Shown here: positions 42,961 through 51,926 of the stretch, piece by piece
How positions within the stretch are numbered: position 1 is the first letter of the stretch
Layout: each line of letters begins with the position of its first letter
Assembly: GCA_963663735.2 (NCBI GenBank)
Contig: CAXXHN010000001.1
Span: forward strand, 1,736,001-1,800,000
Direction of reading: 5' to 3'
Origin: G963663735 sp963663735
GTDB lineage: Bacteria > Acidobacteriota > UBA6911 > RPQK01 > JAPXNP01
Length of the DNA: 64,000 nucleotides
Notes under the pieces: generated by a model
What the model was told of the DNA's origin: nothing
What the model saw: only the letters and a program-made list of their open reading frames with translations
Database searches by the model: none
Made by a program: the position numbers and the translations under genes

Positions 42961-44886
42961 TTACCTTGGATCCTGGTTAGGAATCCTGGTGGAATACCCG
43001 GCGACTGTGGAAAGCCACTTGCCTGCACCGAAGTTCTCAAACACATAGTTGGCCTGTCCAGCTGTAAAAATGCTGGGGCCTGCTATGGAGTCATAATTAG
43101 GTGCATCAGCAGAATCATTCCAGCCCTGCCAGTATGAATAGACATAAGTGGGCTGGAGATCAGTGGTTGTCCACTTGCGGGTGGTAAACCAGCGGGAGAA
43201 CCTCATCCATCCCGGGCCTACTTCATTGGTCATCTCATTGGCTGATCCGGTCAGTACGGCCAGGAAACCTTCCAGGGTCTTGTTATCTGTACCCAGTACG
43301 GAGTTCATGTCATAGAGGTCCTGGAGGGTGAATTCACCGAATTTTTCGCCCAGTACCGCGTCATTCAGATTGCTTTCAGGATCAATCTGGTAGGTATTGA
43401 TACACTTAACGGCAATGGCTGAAGTGAGCGGGCTCTCAGGAGTTACCGGGGATACGATCGGCTGATCTTCAGGATCACCCGGCACCCATTTGTCTTCTGA
43501 ATTGTTGAAAGCTTCCACGGTGTAAATGGTAACTACCGGCTGGATGTTGTAGGAAACATCATCCCAGACGCTGGGGGTGGCACCCTGGGCCAGGTTGGAA
43601 AGGCCGTTGTAGTTGTCCATGAAGGAGAAGAAGTTCACAATCTGCTTCTCGGCAGGCATGGCATTGGAGGGGAAAATCTCCCATCCCAGGGCTCCGCCTT
43701 CTGAAATAATCCAATTTGATCCGACTATATCTTCACCGCGGTCCCACTGGTCGCCGGCGTGTGCTTCCTGGCGAAGAATGAAAATATCCCAAGCAGCAGA
43801 CGAATAAATACTGCCCTGCTGGGCTGCGTTGCTGGAGATATATTCTCCTCCTGCCAGAACGACATGAATCGGGGCATTGAAAACACCAACTCCTGATGGT
43901 CCACGGGTTATGGACCATTCATTGTAGCTTCGCCAGTCAACTACCGCGGGCCTGGTTCCAGCCTGGGTCATGTAGGCTGCCTGGGCTCCGAGATCAGTAA
44001 CCTTGGCAACAGTCTGGAAACCGATCAGGAAGTTAAAGGAAACTGCTGATGCATTAAGAATATGCAGGTTGTCATCACTGAAGCCTTCAGTATCGCCGTA
44101 AACAGGATAAGTTCCATAGAGCTCTTCACCGGCGTCGCCGCCGCCGCCGTCTACCCAGGCTGAGCAGGTTACATTGAGTTTTTCTTCCCGGTAGTTGATG
44201 AATTCATACGGGATCAGGTCCAGATTATCGTAGTCTCGATAGTAATCGTACAAGACGCCATCGGGGGAATAATAATCAGGACTATAGCCAATTTTTAAAT
44301 CTGCAGAGGCAGTTACAAAAAGGAGAAAACGGCCGTCAGAGAATGTTGAAGCCGGGATGGCGTCAAAACTCTGGCCATTGCCGTCCGCCTTGTTCGGGTA
44401 GCCGAAGAAACGGTCTTTAACGTTGACATTGTCTGTACCGGGCACAACAAAGTCAAAAGGATCGACCATCATGGTGTCATTACAGGTCAGAACCACCAGG
44501 AAATCGAAGAAATCAACACAGTCGGAGTTGAAGTAACGAAAATGAACTGTTACCGCCTGGCTCGGGTTGGTGTTGGTCAGGCTGATGAAATTCTGGTGTA
44601 CAGGAGCGGCATTGCCATACTGCAGTACGGAATTGCTGGTAAAGTTGGCATCATCTCCATAAAGTTCTTCAGCATTGATACCAGTGTCTAACAGGTAGAT
44701 CAGCTGTGAACCGGGTTCATTGACAAAACCGGCCGGCGTATCTTTGGTTACTTCCACATCAAACGGGCTGTAGCTGTTGTAGCCGTCATCGTTCCAGCCG
44801 GCAATGGGGTCGTCGGTCGCCAAGCCAAAAGAACAGCTCAAGGCTATCAGCGTTATTAATATGGTTACTAATCTGAGTCTTTGCAC
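42961..44886 (-). CDS. Large secreted protein, tandem paralog C
   Basis: A 641-residue paralog, the first of the three on the minus strand. A signal peptide (RLVTILITLIALSCSFGLA) and conserved body are present. It is the most different: the patch after ASADLKIGY is longer (contains DYYSPDGVLYDYYRDYDN), the middle patch reads WRSYNEWSITRGPSGVGVFNAP in parts, and the Cys found in A and B near ICILRQ is replaced by IFILRQ. The start is GTG 44886 with AGGAGG upstream. Two 17-bp direct repeats stand in its leader. Confidence 0.85.
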   Translation of the reverse strand: MQRLRLVTILITLIALSCSFGLATDDPIAGWNDDGYNSYSPFDVEVTKDTPAGFVNEPGSQLIYLLDTGINAEELYGDDANFTSNSVLQYGNAAPVHQNFISLTNTNPSQAVTVHFRYFNSDCVDFFDFLVVLTCNDTMMVDPFDFVVPGTDNVNVKDRFFGYPNKADGNGQSFDAIPASTFSDGRFLLFVTASADLKIGYSPDYYSPDGVLYDYYRDYDNLDLIPYEFINYREEKLNVTCSAWVDGGGGDAGEELYGTYPVYGDTEGFSDDNLHILNASAVSFNFLIGFQTVAKVTDLGAQAAYMTQAGTRPAVVDWRSYNEWSITRGPSGVGVFNAPIHVVLAGGEYISSNAAQQGSIYSSAAWDIFILRQEAHAGDQWDRGEDIVGSNWIISEGGALGWEIFPSNAMPAEKQIVNFFSFMDNYNGLSNLAQGATPSVWDDVSYNIQPVVTIYTVEAFNNSEDKWVPGDPEDQPIVSPVTPESPLTSAIAVKCINTYQIDPESNLNDAVLGEKFGEFTLQDLYDMNSVLGTDNKTLEGFLAVLTGSANEMTNEVGPGWMRFSRWFTTRKWTTTDLQPTYVYSYWQGWNDSADAPNYDSIAGPSIFTAGQANYVFENFGAGKWLSTVAGYSTRIPNQDPR

Positions 44887-45377
44887 GTGAATTCCTCCTG
44901 GAGAGTATGGTTAGTTATAGAGTATGGTTAGTTATTATGAAGTCAAAATTATTTTGAAGAGATGCCTTATTTTAATTTTAATTTTACAGTTTTGATTTTA
45001 GATCATAATAATTCAACTTTAATTCCTGGTCAAAAGTATTTCTTGCATAATCGCTTAGTTACCATGATTTTTGATTGTTTGCTGTTTCAAAGCCAGTATT
45101 TTGTACTTCTTAATACTTTCCCCAGTCTGCTCAACTCCTTCCGTAGTAGCCAATGATTGGCTTTTCCCTTTCACTTCTGCCAAATCTTGCAATGCAGGGC
45201 CGGGTGCAATAGAATTCTCTGTAGTCTAAAAAAGGCTCGTGCTGGTATCCGTGGTGGCACTACAGCGCAATATGGGCGGAAAAATCAACTCCGGCCTCCT
45301 GACCCACCGGGAGGGTGTACGTACCATTTCCGGTAAGGGAATGTAGCGTCCATGACAATCGTTCAAGGAGTCTCTAT
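44887..45377. other. Intergenic region between divergent genes
   Basis: About 490 bases. AT-rich near paralog C, with the tandem 17-bp repeat (44903-44936) and a minus-strand TTGACT (44941-44946). The right half has no clear gene or RNA. It ends with the AAGGAG ribosome site of the aminotransferase (45365-45370). Confidence 0.45.
44903..44936. repeat. Two tandem copies of a 17-bp repeat upstream of paralog C
   Basis: GAGTATGGTTAGTTATA (44903-44919) is repeated at 44920-44936 with one mismatch at the last base. It lies between the TTGACT element and the ribosome site, where paralogs A and B have other sequence. Confidence 0.9.
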
Positions 45378-46757
45378 ATGGCGGAAAGCAAAGAACAACA
45401 ATTAGTCCCGCGGACAGTGCCAGAAGTTAATACTAAATATCGACGGATAAAGACAGCTATTCCTGTACCGGAATCAATAGCGCTGCTCAAGCAGCTCAGG
45501 ACATACGAACCCAGGTCTATGGGAGGCCAGCCCCTGGTAGTATGGGACCATGCTTCCGGCATACAGGTTCACGACAAGTGGGGCAACAAATGGCTGGACT
45601 GGTCTAGCGGTGTCCTTGTCACGAATTCCGGGCACAATCATCCCAGGATAGCCCGGGCTATGGTCGAAAAAATAGAACATGGCCTGGTGCACAATTACTG
45701 TTTCCCTTCGGCTGAACGGGCTGAACTGACTAAAATGCTGGCGGAATCTGCTCCGGAGGGAATGGACAAAGTATTCCTCCTGACCACCGGTTCCGAGGCA
45801 ACTGAGTGCGCTATCAAGCTGGCCCGGACCCATGGAATCAAGGGTGGAGGTACTGAAAAGATTGTAATAATTACCTTCAATAATGCTTTTCATGGAAGGA
45901 CCCTTGGAGCCCAGATGGCCGGAGGCATACCATCCCTCAAAAACTGGGTGGTTAACCTGGATAAGGACATGGTTCAAGTCCCTTTCCCTGATGGTTTTCG
46001 CGGAGGCCCCAACCAGAGTTTTGATGTTTTTCTCAGGACTCTTGAAGAAAAAGGCATCAATCCGGAGAATGTTGCCGGAGTAATGTCAGAAACCTACCAG
46101 GGAGGCAATGCCAGCTTTGCCCCGCCTGAATATATGCAGAAGCTGCGGAAATGGTGTGATAGCCAGGATGCCCTGCTGATTATGGACGAAGTACAGGCGG
46201 GCTTCGGCAGAACCGGAAAATTCTGGGGGTTCGAACATTATAACCTGGTGCCGGACCTCATCTGCTGCGGAAAAGGAATTTCCAGCGGCATGCCATTGTC
46301 CGCGGTGATCGGTCCGGCTAGAATCCTGGATATGTATCCTCCGGGATCCATGACCTCCACCCATACAGGAAATCCGGTATGCGCCGCTGCCGCGATTGCC
46401 AATCTGGGGGTTATAAAGGATGAATGCCTGGTCAGCAATGCCCAGCGCATGGGTGATATCCTGCAGCCGGAGCTGCGTCGCCTGGGAGACAAATTTAAAA
46501 CCAGGGTGGGCGCTGTCCATGGTAAGGGCCTCGTAGCCGCCATGCATATGGTTAAACCTTCAGGAATAGAGCCTGATCCGGACACAGCCGCGGCTATCGT
46601 AAGGCTTTGCGTGGAAAAGGGACTGTTAATGTTCGCCCCCGTCGGGTTTGGCGGTGCTTCAGTTAAGATTTCTCCCCCCCTCATTATTACGGAAGAGCCT
46701 CTTCGGGAAAGCATTGGAGTACTGGAAGAGGTTATGACGGAAGCCCTGGGAGATTAA
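45378..46757 (+). CDS. Class III (PLP) aminotransferase
   Basis: A 459-residue pyridoxal-phosphate aminotransferase of the GABA/ornithine/acetylornithine class. It has the cofactor-binding TGSEATECAIKLAR and FHGRTLGAQMAGG, the Asp pair motif LLIMDEVQAGFGRTG, and the PLP lysine K299 in ICCGKGISSGMPLSAVIG. The N terminus (YEPRSMGGQPLVVWDHASG) is typical of a subgroup of unknown substrate near sugar oxidoreductases. A GTG at 45315 is upstream, but AAGGAG at 45365-45370 selects the ATG at 45378. It precedes a Gfo/Idh/MocA oxidoreductase, so amino-sugar or sugar-acid metabolism is possible. Confidence 0.9.
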   Translation: MAESKEQQLVPRTVPEVNTKYRRIKTAIPVPESIALLKQLRTYEPRSMGGQPLVVWDHASGIQVHDKWGNKWLDWSSGVLVTNSGHNHPRIARAMVEKIEHGLVHNYCFPSAERAELTKMLAESAPEGMDKVFLLTTGSEATECAIKLARTHGIKGGGTEKIVIITFNNAFHGRTLGAQMAGGIPSLKNWVVNLDKDMVQVPFPDGFRGGPNQSFDVFLRTLEEKGINPENVAGVMSETYQGGNASFAPPEYMQKLRKWCDSQDALLIMDEVQAGFGRTGKFWGFEHYNLVPDLICCGKGISSGMPLSAVIGPARILDMYPPGSMTSTHTGNPVCAAAAIANLGVIKDECLVSNAQRMGDILQPELRRLGDKFKTRVGAVHGKGLVAAMHMVKPSGIEPDPDTAAAIVRLCVEKGLLMFAPVGFGGASVKISPPLIITEEPLRESIGVLEEVMTEALGD

Positions 46758-46866
46758 GTCGGGGATTGTGATTACAGGCTCCCGATCTGGATCCTGTAAT
46801 TAATATTAGGACTGCAGCCGGGAGCAGGATTGATGGTCCCGTATGTTATATCCGAGGTATCAGAGT

Positions 46867-48105
46867 ATGAATACTGCACCTGTTCAAGTCACCGTTATCG
46901 GCGGGGGAATGATTACCCGTGATCAGATTCTGCCTTCTCTTTATCAACTACAGAGAAAAGGGGATGTGGGAGAGATCAGCATCTGCGCGCTGAGTTCCGC
47001 CCCGCTTTCTCAACTGGCCTCTGATCCTGCATTCAGCGAGGCTTTTCCTGGCCAGTCTTTTATTGCCTACCCGGATCTTGGTATCCCTGGAGACCAGCAA
47101 TTCCCTGAAATTTACAGGGAGGTAGTTGCCGCCATGCCCCCGGGCAGCCTGGTGGTGGCAGCAGTTCCCGATCAGCTCCATTATGAGGTCATTCGCTTTG
47201 CCCTGGATTTTAACCAGCACGTGTTGACTGTCAAACCCCTTGTCCTCAAATACACTGAAGCAACGGAGATAGAAAGAATTGCCCTGGAGAAAGGCCTTTT
47301 TGTCGGAGTTGAATACCATAAAAGATTTGACAGGAGGTCGCTGGAAGCACGGAGACAGTACCGGGCGGGACGCCTTGGCGAATTCAGGTGCGGAGAGTCC
47401 AAGCTGGTTGAACCCTGGTATTACCGGCACTCCAATTTTCAGAACTGGTTCACCAGGGAAAATACTGATCCCTTCACCTATGTCGGCTGCCACTATGTGG
47501 ATCTGGTCTGGTTCATAACTGGATTGAAGCCAGTTGAGGTTTCCGTTCGGGGAGTTGAAGGAAAATTTCCGAATGGTAATACAGGATTCCTGTGGGCGCA
47601 TGGCCGTGTTGCCTGGGAAAACGGAGCGCTTCTTGGAGTTTTAACCGGACTTGGGTATCCGGACGAGGGCGCGGGAACCAATGACCAGGGCATGGTGTTG
47701 TATGGCGAAGGCCCCGACTGCGGGACAATCATAGACCACAACGACCAGTTCCGCGGATGCAGTTATGCCTATTCTGACAAGCAGGCAGGGGCGGCTTTCC
47801 GGTTCGTCAATCCTGATTATTTCAAGCTGGTTCCAAGCCAGGGTCCAGGACTGAAGCCGGTGGGGTATGGTTTTGATTCCATTGAAGCCAATGTGCATGC
47901 AGCGATCAGGGTAAGGTCCGCAGGCAGAGACCTGGAGGAGAGGCGCAGGATAATCCGGGAAATTGATGACAAAGGGATTATCGCCACCCCGGCAAACAGT
48001 TCCATAAATGAACTGGTAACAGAGGCGGTAAGAATGTCCATCCTGGCGGAAGGAAAGCCAGCCATGATTGACTGGTCAGGGATACCTTCAGTGAAGTACA
48101 GCTGA
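46867..48105 (+). CDS. Gfo/Idh/MocA-family oxidoreductase
   Basis: A 412-residue NAD(P)-dependent oxidoreductase. The Rossmann motif VTVIGGGMITRDQ lies at the N terminus, then VVAAVPDQLHYEVIRFAL and the EKP-like motif is replaced by LTVKPLVLKYTEA. Next come GLFVGVEYHKRFDRRS, and the substrate domain with HYVDLVWFITGLKPVEVSV. No signal peptide is seen, unlike the second member at 62417. The ATG at 46867 has GAGG upstream; ATG 46843 is the alternative. It lies 109 bases after the aminotransferase. Confidence 0.88.
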   Translation: MNTAPVQVTVIGGGMITRDQILPSLYQLQRKGDVGEISICALSSAPLSQLASDPAFSEAFPGQSFIAYPDLGIPGDQQFPEIYREVVAAMPPGSLVVAAVPDQLHYEVIRFALDFNQHVLTVKPLVLKYTEATEIERIALEKGLFVGVEYHKRFDRRSLEARRQYRAGRLGEFRCGESKLVEPWYYRHSNFQNWFTRENTDPFTYVGCHYVDLVWFITGLKPVEVSVRGVEGKFPNGNTGFLWAHGRVAWENGALLGVLTGLGYPDEGAGTNDQGMVLYGEGPDCGTIIDHNDQFRGCSYAYSDKQAGAAFRFVNPDYFKLVPSQGPGLKPVGYGFDSIEANVHAAIRVRSAGRDLEERRRIIREIDDKGIIATPANSSINELVTEAVRMSILAEGKPAMIDWSGIPSVKYS

Positions 48106-48210
48106 TCGAGGTAAGCATGTTCTCAATAGGGGCTTGCCCCTGATCACAGGCCGGATTGACACTGAGTTGACTCTATCTGCTAAACCGTTTTTATTGATGG
48201 GCGGAATACA

Positions 48211-49335
48211 ATGAAGTTTTTTTTCGGTACCCGTGAAAAGTCAGGGTTTGTAATCCGTATACTGATTGTTTGTACCCTGGCAGCTTTGTCCTGCTCCCGG
48301 ACTGAACAATCCCCAGCACTCGAAAGACAGGCGAGGGAGGAAGTGTCTCCGGTTGTTGCCCTGTATGGTTTCAGCCGGAATAATGACTGGTTCCGGAATA
48401 AAACGGAAACTGAAATTCTGGATATACTCACCAGCTGGGGAATAAATGCTGTATTTGGCGTACATGACGACCGGGCACTGTCTGAGGTTTTGAGACAGGG
48501 TGGAATTAAAATATTCGCAGAGTTCGGGGTTTTTGTTGGAGAAGAATACTGGAGCCGGTTTCCTGAATCCCGGCCTGTTACCTCAGAAGGCCGGAGACAG
48601 GAGAAAGAGGAGTGGTATGCGGGAGTCAATCCTTCCAATGAACAGGTTCGGAAGGAGAAGCTTGCTGATTTCCAGGCTATGCTTGAGAGCCGTCAACTGG
48701 ATGGAATCTGGCTTGATTTTATCCGCTGGCCCTGTCACTGGGAAGTAGTTAATCCCCGCCTGGAGTTTACAAGCTTTGACAAGGATACCCTGGAGAAATT
48801 CAGCAGAGATACCAGGATTAAGCTGGATTCGAGGGATGACCCTGTAGGGGCTGCCCTCCTGTTGCAGGATCGTTACCGGGCAGAGTGGGACAGGTGGAGG
48901 TGTGACCAGGTTACTTCATGGGTGGCTGAATCCCGTAAACTTATCGACAGCTATTCTCCGAATACCAAACTGGGCCTGTTTGGAGTTCCCTGGATCCGGG
49001 ATTATGACAACGCGATTATTACCGTAATCGGCCAGGATTATGAAACCCTGGGACAGTACATAGATGTTTTTTCCCCGATGGTCTATCACAAGATGTGCGG
49101 CCGTCCCGTCAGCTGGATAGGTGAAGTTACCGGATGGATGAGTGAAACCACCGGAAAGAATGTAATGCCAATTATCCAGACGGTCAACACTCCCGGCTCG
49201 CTTTCTCCCGGAGAACTGGGGGAAGCCACGCGATCCGCCCTGGAGGCTCCTGGATCAATGGGTGTGATTTTTTATAATCTCGAAGGTCTTAATGAGCAGA
49301 AGCTTGAGGCGGCCAGGGAGGCTGTCGCCCGGTAG
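48211..49335 (+). CDS. TIM-barrel lipoprotein, glycoside-hydrolase-like
   Basis: A 374-residue protein with an N-terminal lipoprotein signal (FVIRILIVCTLAALSC, Cys at about residue 30). The mature part looks like an (alpha/beta)8 barrel: WGINAVFGVHDD, GIKIFAEFGVFVGEEYW, DGIWLDFIRWPCHWEV (the DFIRWP turn is typical of GHL10/DUF4015-type hydrolases), TKLGLFGVPW, VFSPMVYHKMCG and VMPIIQTVNTPG. It probably acts on polysaccharide at the outer membrane. Catalytic residues are not established. Confidence 0.8.
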   Translation: MKFFFGTREKSGFVIRILIVCTLAALSCSRTEQSPALERQAREEVSPVVALYGFSRNNDWFRNKTETEILDILTSWGINAVFGVHDDRALSEVLRQGGIKIFAEFGVFVGEEYWSRFPESRPVTSEGRRQEKEEWYAGVNPSNEQVRKEKLADFQAMLESRQLDGIWLDFIRWPCHWEVVNPRLEFTSFDKDTLEKFSRDTRIKLDSRDDPVGAALLLQDRYRAEWDRWRCDQVTSWVAESRKLIDSYSPNTKLGLFGVPWIRDYDNAIITVIGQDYETLGQYIDVFSPMVYHKMCGRPVSWIGEVTGWMSETTGKNVMPIIQTVNTPGSLSPGELGEATRSALEAPGSMGVIFYNLEGLNEQKLEAAREAVAR

Positions 49336-49401
49336 ATCTTTTTTTAGCAGGCTTCAGTAATAAAAAGCCAGGTGATTTGTACGGACAGGTTTTCCTTGAC
49401 A

Positions 49402-49430
49402 CTGACTTTTTTCAGGGTGAACATTATAAA
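49402..49430 (+). promoter_or_regulatory. Possible promoter of the DUF1080 gene
   Basis: CTGACT (49402-49407) and TATAAA (49425-49430) with a 17-base spacer, ahead of the gene at 49487. Confidence 0.35.
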
Positions 49431-49486
49431 AATTTTCGGAATTGTATTTAGGTCTTATTTAAAAACAGAAGAAAGACGAGGATGTA

Positions 49487-50320
49487 ATGACTTTTAAGAA
49501 GAAGGTATTCGACGCGAGCCTGGTGTCTGCTATTGCCTTATTTGTAACTTTTATGGGTGCTGCAACCCAGGTACAGGCTGTTCAGCAGACCGGTTATACA
49601 GACACTCCTTACATCTCCTATGGGAAATGGAGAGTCCATGACGACGCCCGGCCGCGGCCCGCGGTAGTGACTCCGGGTATAAACGGAAGCGCTCCTTCTG
49701 ATGCCGTGATTCTTTTCGATGGAACCGACCTTTCCCAGTGGGAACATGTGAAGGGTGAAGAGAAGATTCCCGCCACCTGGAAAATGGGAGATGGATATTT
49801 CGAGACCGTCCCCAAATCAGGTCCGCTGGTGAGTAAGGAAAAATTTGGCAGTTGCCAGATCCACCTGGAATGGGCGACCCCTTCTGAGGTTAAAGGGGAC
49901 AGCCAGGGAAGAGGTAACAGCGGAGTTTTCCTCATGGGAATTTATGAAATCCAGGTACTAGATTCCTGGGATAATGTTACTTATGCGGATGGCCAGGCAG
50001 GCGCGATGTATGGACAGTATCCGCCCCTGGTAAACGCTTCAAGAAAACCGGGAGAGTGGCAGACCTATGACATCATTTTTGAAGCCCCGAAATTCAAGGA
50101 TGGGAAGATGTCTGTACCTGCTTACGTTACTGTCATCCATAACGGGATAGTCCTGCACCACAGGCAGGCATTTCTTGGACAGACCTTTCACAGGCGGGTC
50201 GGATTTTATACGGAACACCCTCCCACAGGACCTCTTGCTCTGCAGGACCATGGGAACCCGATAAAGTACCGCAATATCTGGGTACGACCGCTGGGTGATT
50301 ATGACCAGAATGGAAAATAG
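49487..50320 (+). CDS. Exported DUF1080 (3-keto-disaccharide hydrolase-like) protein
   Basis: A 277-residue exported protein with a signal peptide (VSAIALFVTFMGAATQVQA). The single DUF1080/laminin-G-like domain has DAVILFDGTDLSQWEHVKG, the substrate strand SCQIHLEWATPSEVKGDSQG, RGNSGVFLMGIYEIQVLDSW and a C-terminal GNPIKYRNIWVRPL. DUF1080 members hydrolyse 3-keto-glycosides made by Gfo/Idh/MocA dehydrogenases, so the oxidoreductases at 46867 and 62417 are likely partners. GAGG precedes the ATG. Confidence 0.9.
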   Translation: MTFKKKVFDASLVSAIALFVTFMGAATQVQAVQQTGYTDTPYISYGKWRVHDDARPRPAVVTPGINGSAPSDAVILFDGTDLSQWEHVKGEEKIPATWKMGDGYFETVPKSGPLVSKEKFGSCQIHLEWATPSEVKGDSQGRGNSGVFLMGIYEIQVLDSWDNVTYADGQAGAMYGQYPPLVNASRKPGEWQTYDIIFEAPKFKDGKMSVPAYVTVIHNGIVLHHRQAFLGQTFHRRVGFYTEHPPTGPLALQDHGNPIKYRNIWVRPLGDYDQNGK

Positions 50321-50324
50321 AAGG

Positions 50325-50360
50325 TGACCCGGCCCCCGGGCGGGGGTCGGGCCTTTTTTT
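50325..50360 (+). terminator. Rho-independent terminator after DUF1080 gene
   Basis: CCCGGCCCCC pairs with GGGGGTCGGG around GGGC, followed by seven T (50354-50360). Confidence 0.85.
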
Positions 50361-50383
50361 ACAGCTACTCACTTGCAGCTTAA

Positions 50384-51823
50384 TCAGTCTCTCCCCGGAC
50401 TCCACATGTTCTCGGGCATCAGTCCGCACTTGTCTATGGCTTCCAGCCAGTAGGAAGGATCAAACAGGTCTTCAGATCCCTTATTGTTGGTACCGAAGGT
50501 AAACTTGACCCCTTTGTTTTTGGCCAGTCTGATGAATTCAAGGCTGGGTATTCTCCTGACCGCGTTGATCTCCATGGCGATGTGGTTGTCAGCCAGGGCC
50601 TGGATAACCCGGTTCATTCGTTTTTCTGTCCAGAGTTCATCATATCGGTCCTGCAGCTCTGCCGGAAGGAAGGTCGGGTTAACATAAATATCCAGTGATT
50701 CGTGACCCATGATTTTTTCAATCCTGGACACCAGCATTTCCATGAATTCTTCAGGGTCACCTACCTCGGTTTCATCTTCCATCCAGAGCCGCATCCTCCT
50801 GCCGTTGAAATCAGTGACTGTCATTGAATCAGTGATTACATAATCAAACTGTTCAATTGATTCCCGGGTGAAGAGATCCATCCACTCCCTCCCTTCGGCC
50901 TGCATGGCCAGGTATGTTCCGGGGATTCTTTGATATTTTTCGAGAAATTTCCGGAGGGACTTTTCATCAGGCAGAGGATTTTTCACCCCACAGTTAAAGG
51001 CGATCCCATAAGTAAACCCATACTCCCTGGCTTTAGCCAGGAGGTCTCCTGTTGTCAGGTCTCCCTTGAGGTGTACGTGATAATCCACCAGGGGAAAATT
51101 ATTCAGGCCCAGTTCAGTGAGGCGCTGGTCAAGCACCTGATCAGCCGGGGGAGTTCCGGGGCTGGAAAGATTGTCCGGGAGCCTTCGTGCTTTCAGGTCC
51201 TTGAAAAAGACGGTACTTTCGGGGTCATGGCACTGCAGGGCAAATGTGCCTGAAGAAAGAACCCGTCCTTTCTGCCCCTTGGGCACAGGCGGGTTTTCCG
51301 GTTCGGTATAATCCACGACCAGTTGGTCATTGATGAAAACGCGGATCGTTTTTTCCTGGACAATTATGGAGTAATCAAACCACTCATTATCCCTGGCTGG
51401 AGATTCCCAGAGATTCCGAACCCCATACAGGCTTCCGGTTTTTTTTCTTTCCAGGTAACCGGTCTGTCCCGGACGAGGGGAGTTATACACCTGGGCTTCG
51501 TAGCCGATTAACGGCCATCCGGAATCCTGGAACCTGGTATGGAAAAAGATACCTGAATTAGAACCGGGCAGAGTTTTAACCTTGGCTTTCAATTCAAAAT
51601 TGTGAAAAGCGGCATTACCATCATCGCCTGTATAGAAAAGATGCGCCCTGGGACCGGAACATACGATAACACCTTTTTCCACTGTGAAGGATCCGGAGTT
51701 TTCAGAAGCTTTCCATCCATCCAGTGATTCGCCATTAAAAAGAGTAATCCATCCATCCTGGGCCCAGCAGGAGGCGCAGAGCAGTACTGCTATGTGAATA
51801 AAAATAATTCCTGTTTTACGCAT
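50384..51823 (-). CDS. DUF1080 domain fused to a PHP-type metal-dependent hydrolase
   Basis: A 479-residue exported two-domain protein. A signal peptide (IIFIHIAVLLCASCWA) precedes a DUF1080 domain (residues ~20-215: GWITLFNGESLDGWKA; GSNSGIFFHTRFQ; VFFKDLKARRLPDN). The second half is a PHP/TIM-barrel hydrolase: FPLVDYHVHLKGDLT (first HxH), AFNCGVKN, LDIYVNPTFLPAEL and IAMEINAVRRIPS, then FTFGTNNKGSEDL. The metal ligands HxH and the acidic/His positions are present. GGAGAAAATT precedes the ATG. Its terminator zone is shared with the convergent gene. Confidence 0.85.
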   Translation of the reverse strand: MRKTGIIFIHIAVLLCASCWAQDGWITLFNGESLDGWKASENSGSFTVEKGVIVCSGPRAHLFYTGDDGNAAFHNFELKAKVKTLPGSNSGIFFHTRFQDSGWPLIGYEAQVYNSPRPGQTGYLERKKTGSLYGVRNLWESPARDNEWFDYSIIVQEKTIRVFINDQLVVDYTEPENPPVPKGQKGRVLSSGTFALQCHDPESTVFFKDLKARRLPDNLSSPGTPPADQVLDQRLTELGLNNFPLVDYHVHLKGDLTTGDLLAKAREYGFTYGIAFNCGVKNPLPDEKSLRKFLEKYQRIPGTYLAMQAEGREWMDLFTRESIEQFDYVITDSMTVTDFNGRRMRLWMEDETEVGDPEEFMEMLVSRIEKIMGHESLDIYVNPTFLPAELQDRYDELWTEKRMNRVIQALADNHIAMEINAVRRIPSLEFIRLAKNKGVKFTFGTNNKGSEDLFDPSYWLEAIDKCGLMPENMWSPGRD

Positions 51824-51926
51824 AATTTTCTCCGGATGTGTTTTTGCGGGAATAACAACCAGGGCTGGGTAAGGATCTGTTTTTACTTCCGGCCCCTGTT
51901 ATCTGGAATCATTCCCGCGGATTCTG

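Noticed and set aside
38583..44886. CRISPR array or simple repeat
   Set aside because: The repetition comes from three full-length paralogous genes and their spacers, not from short direct repeats.
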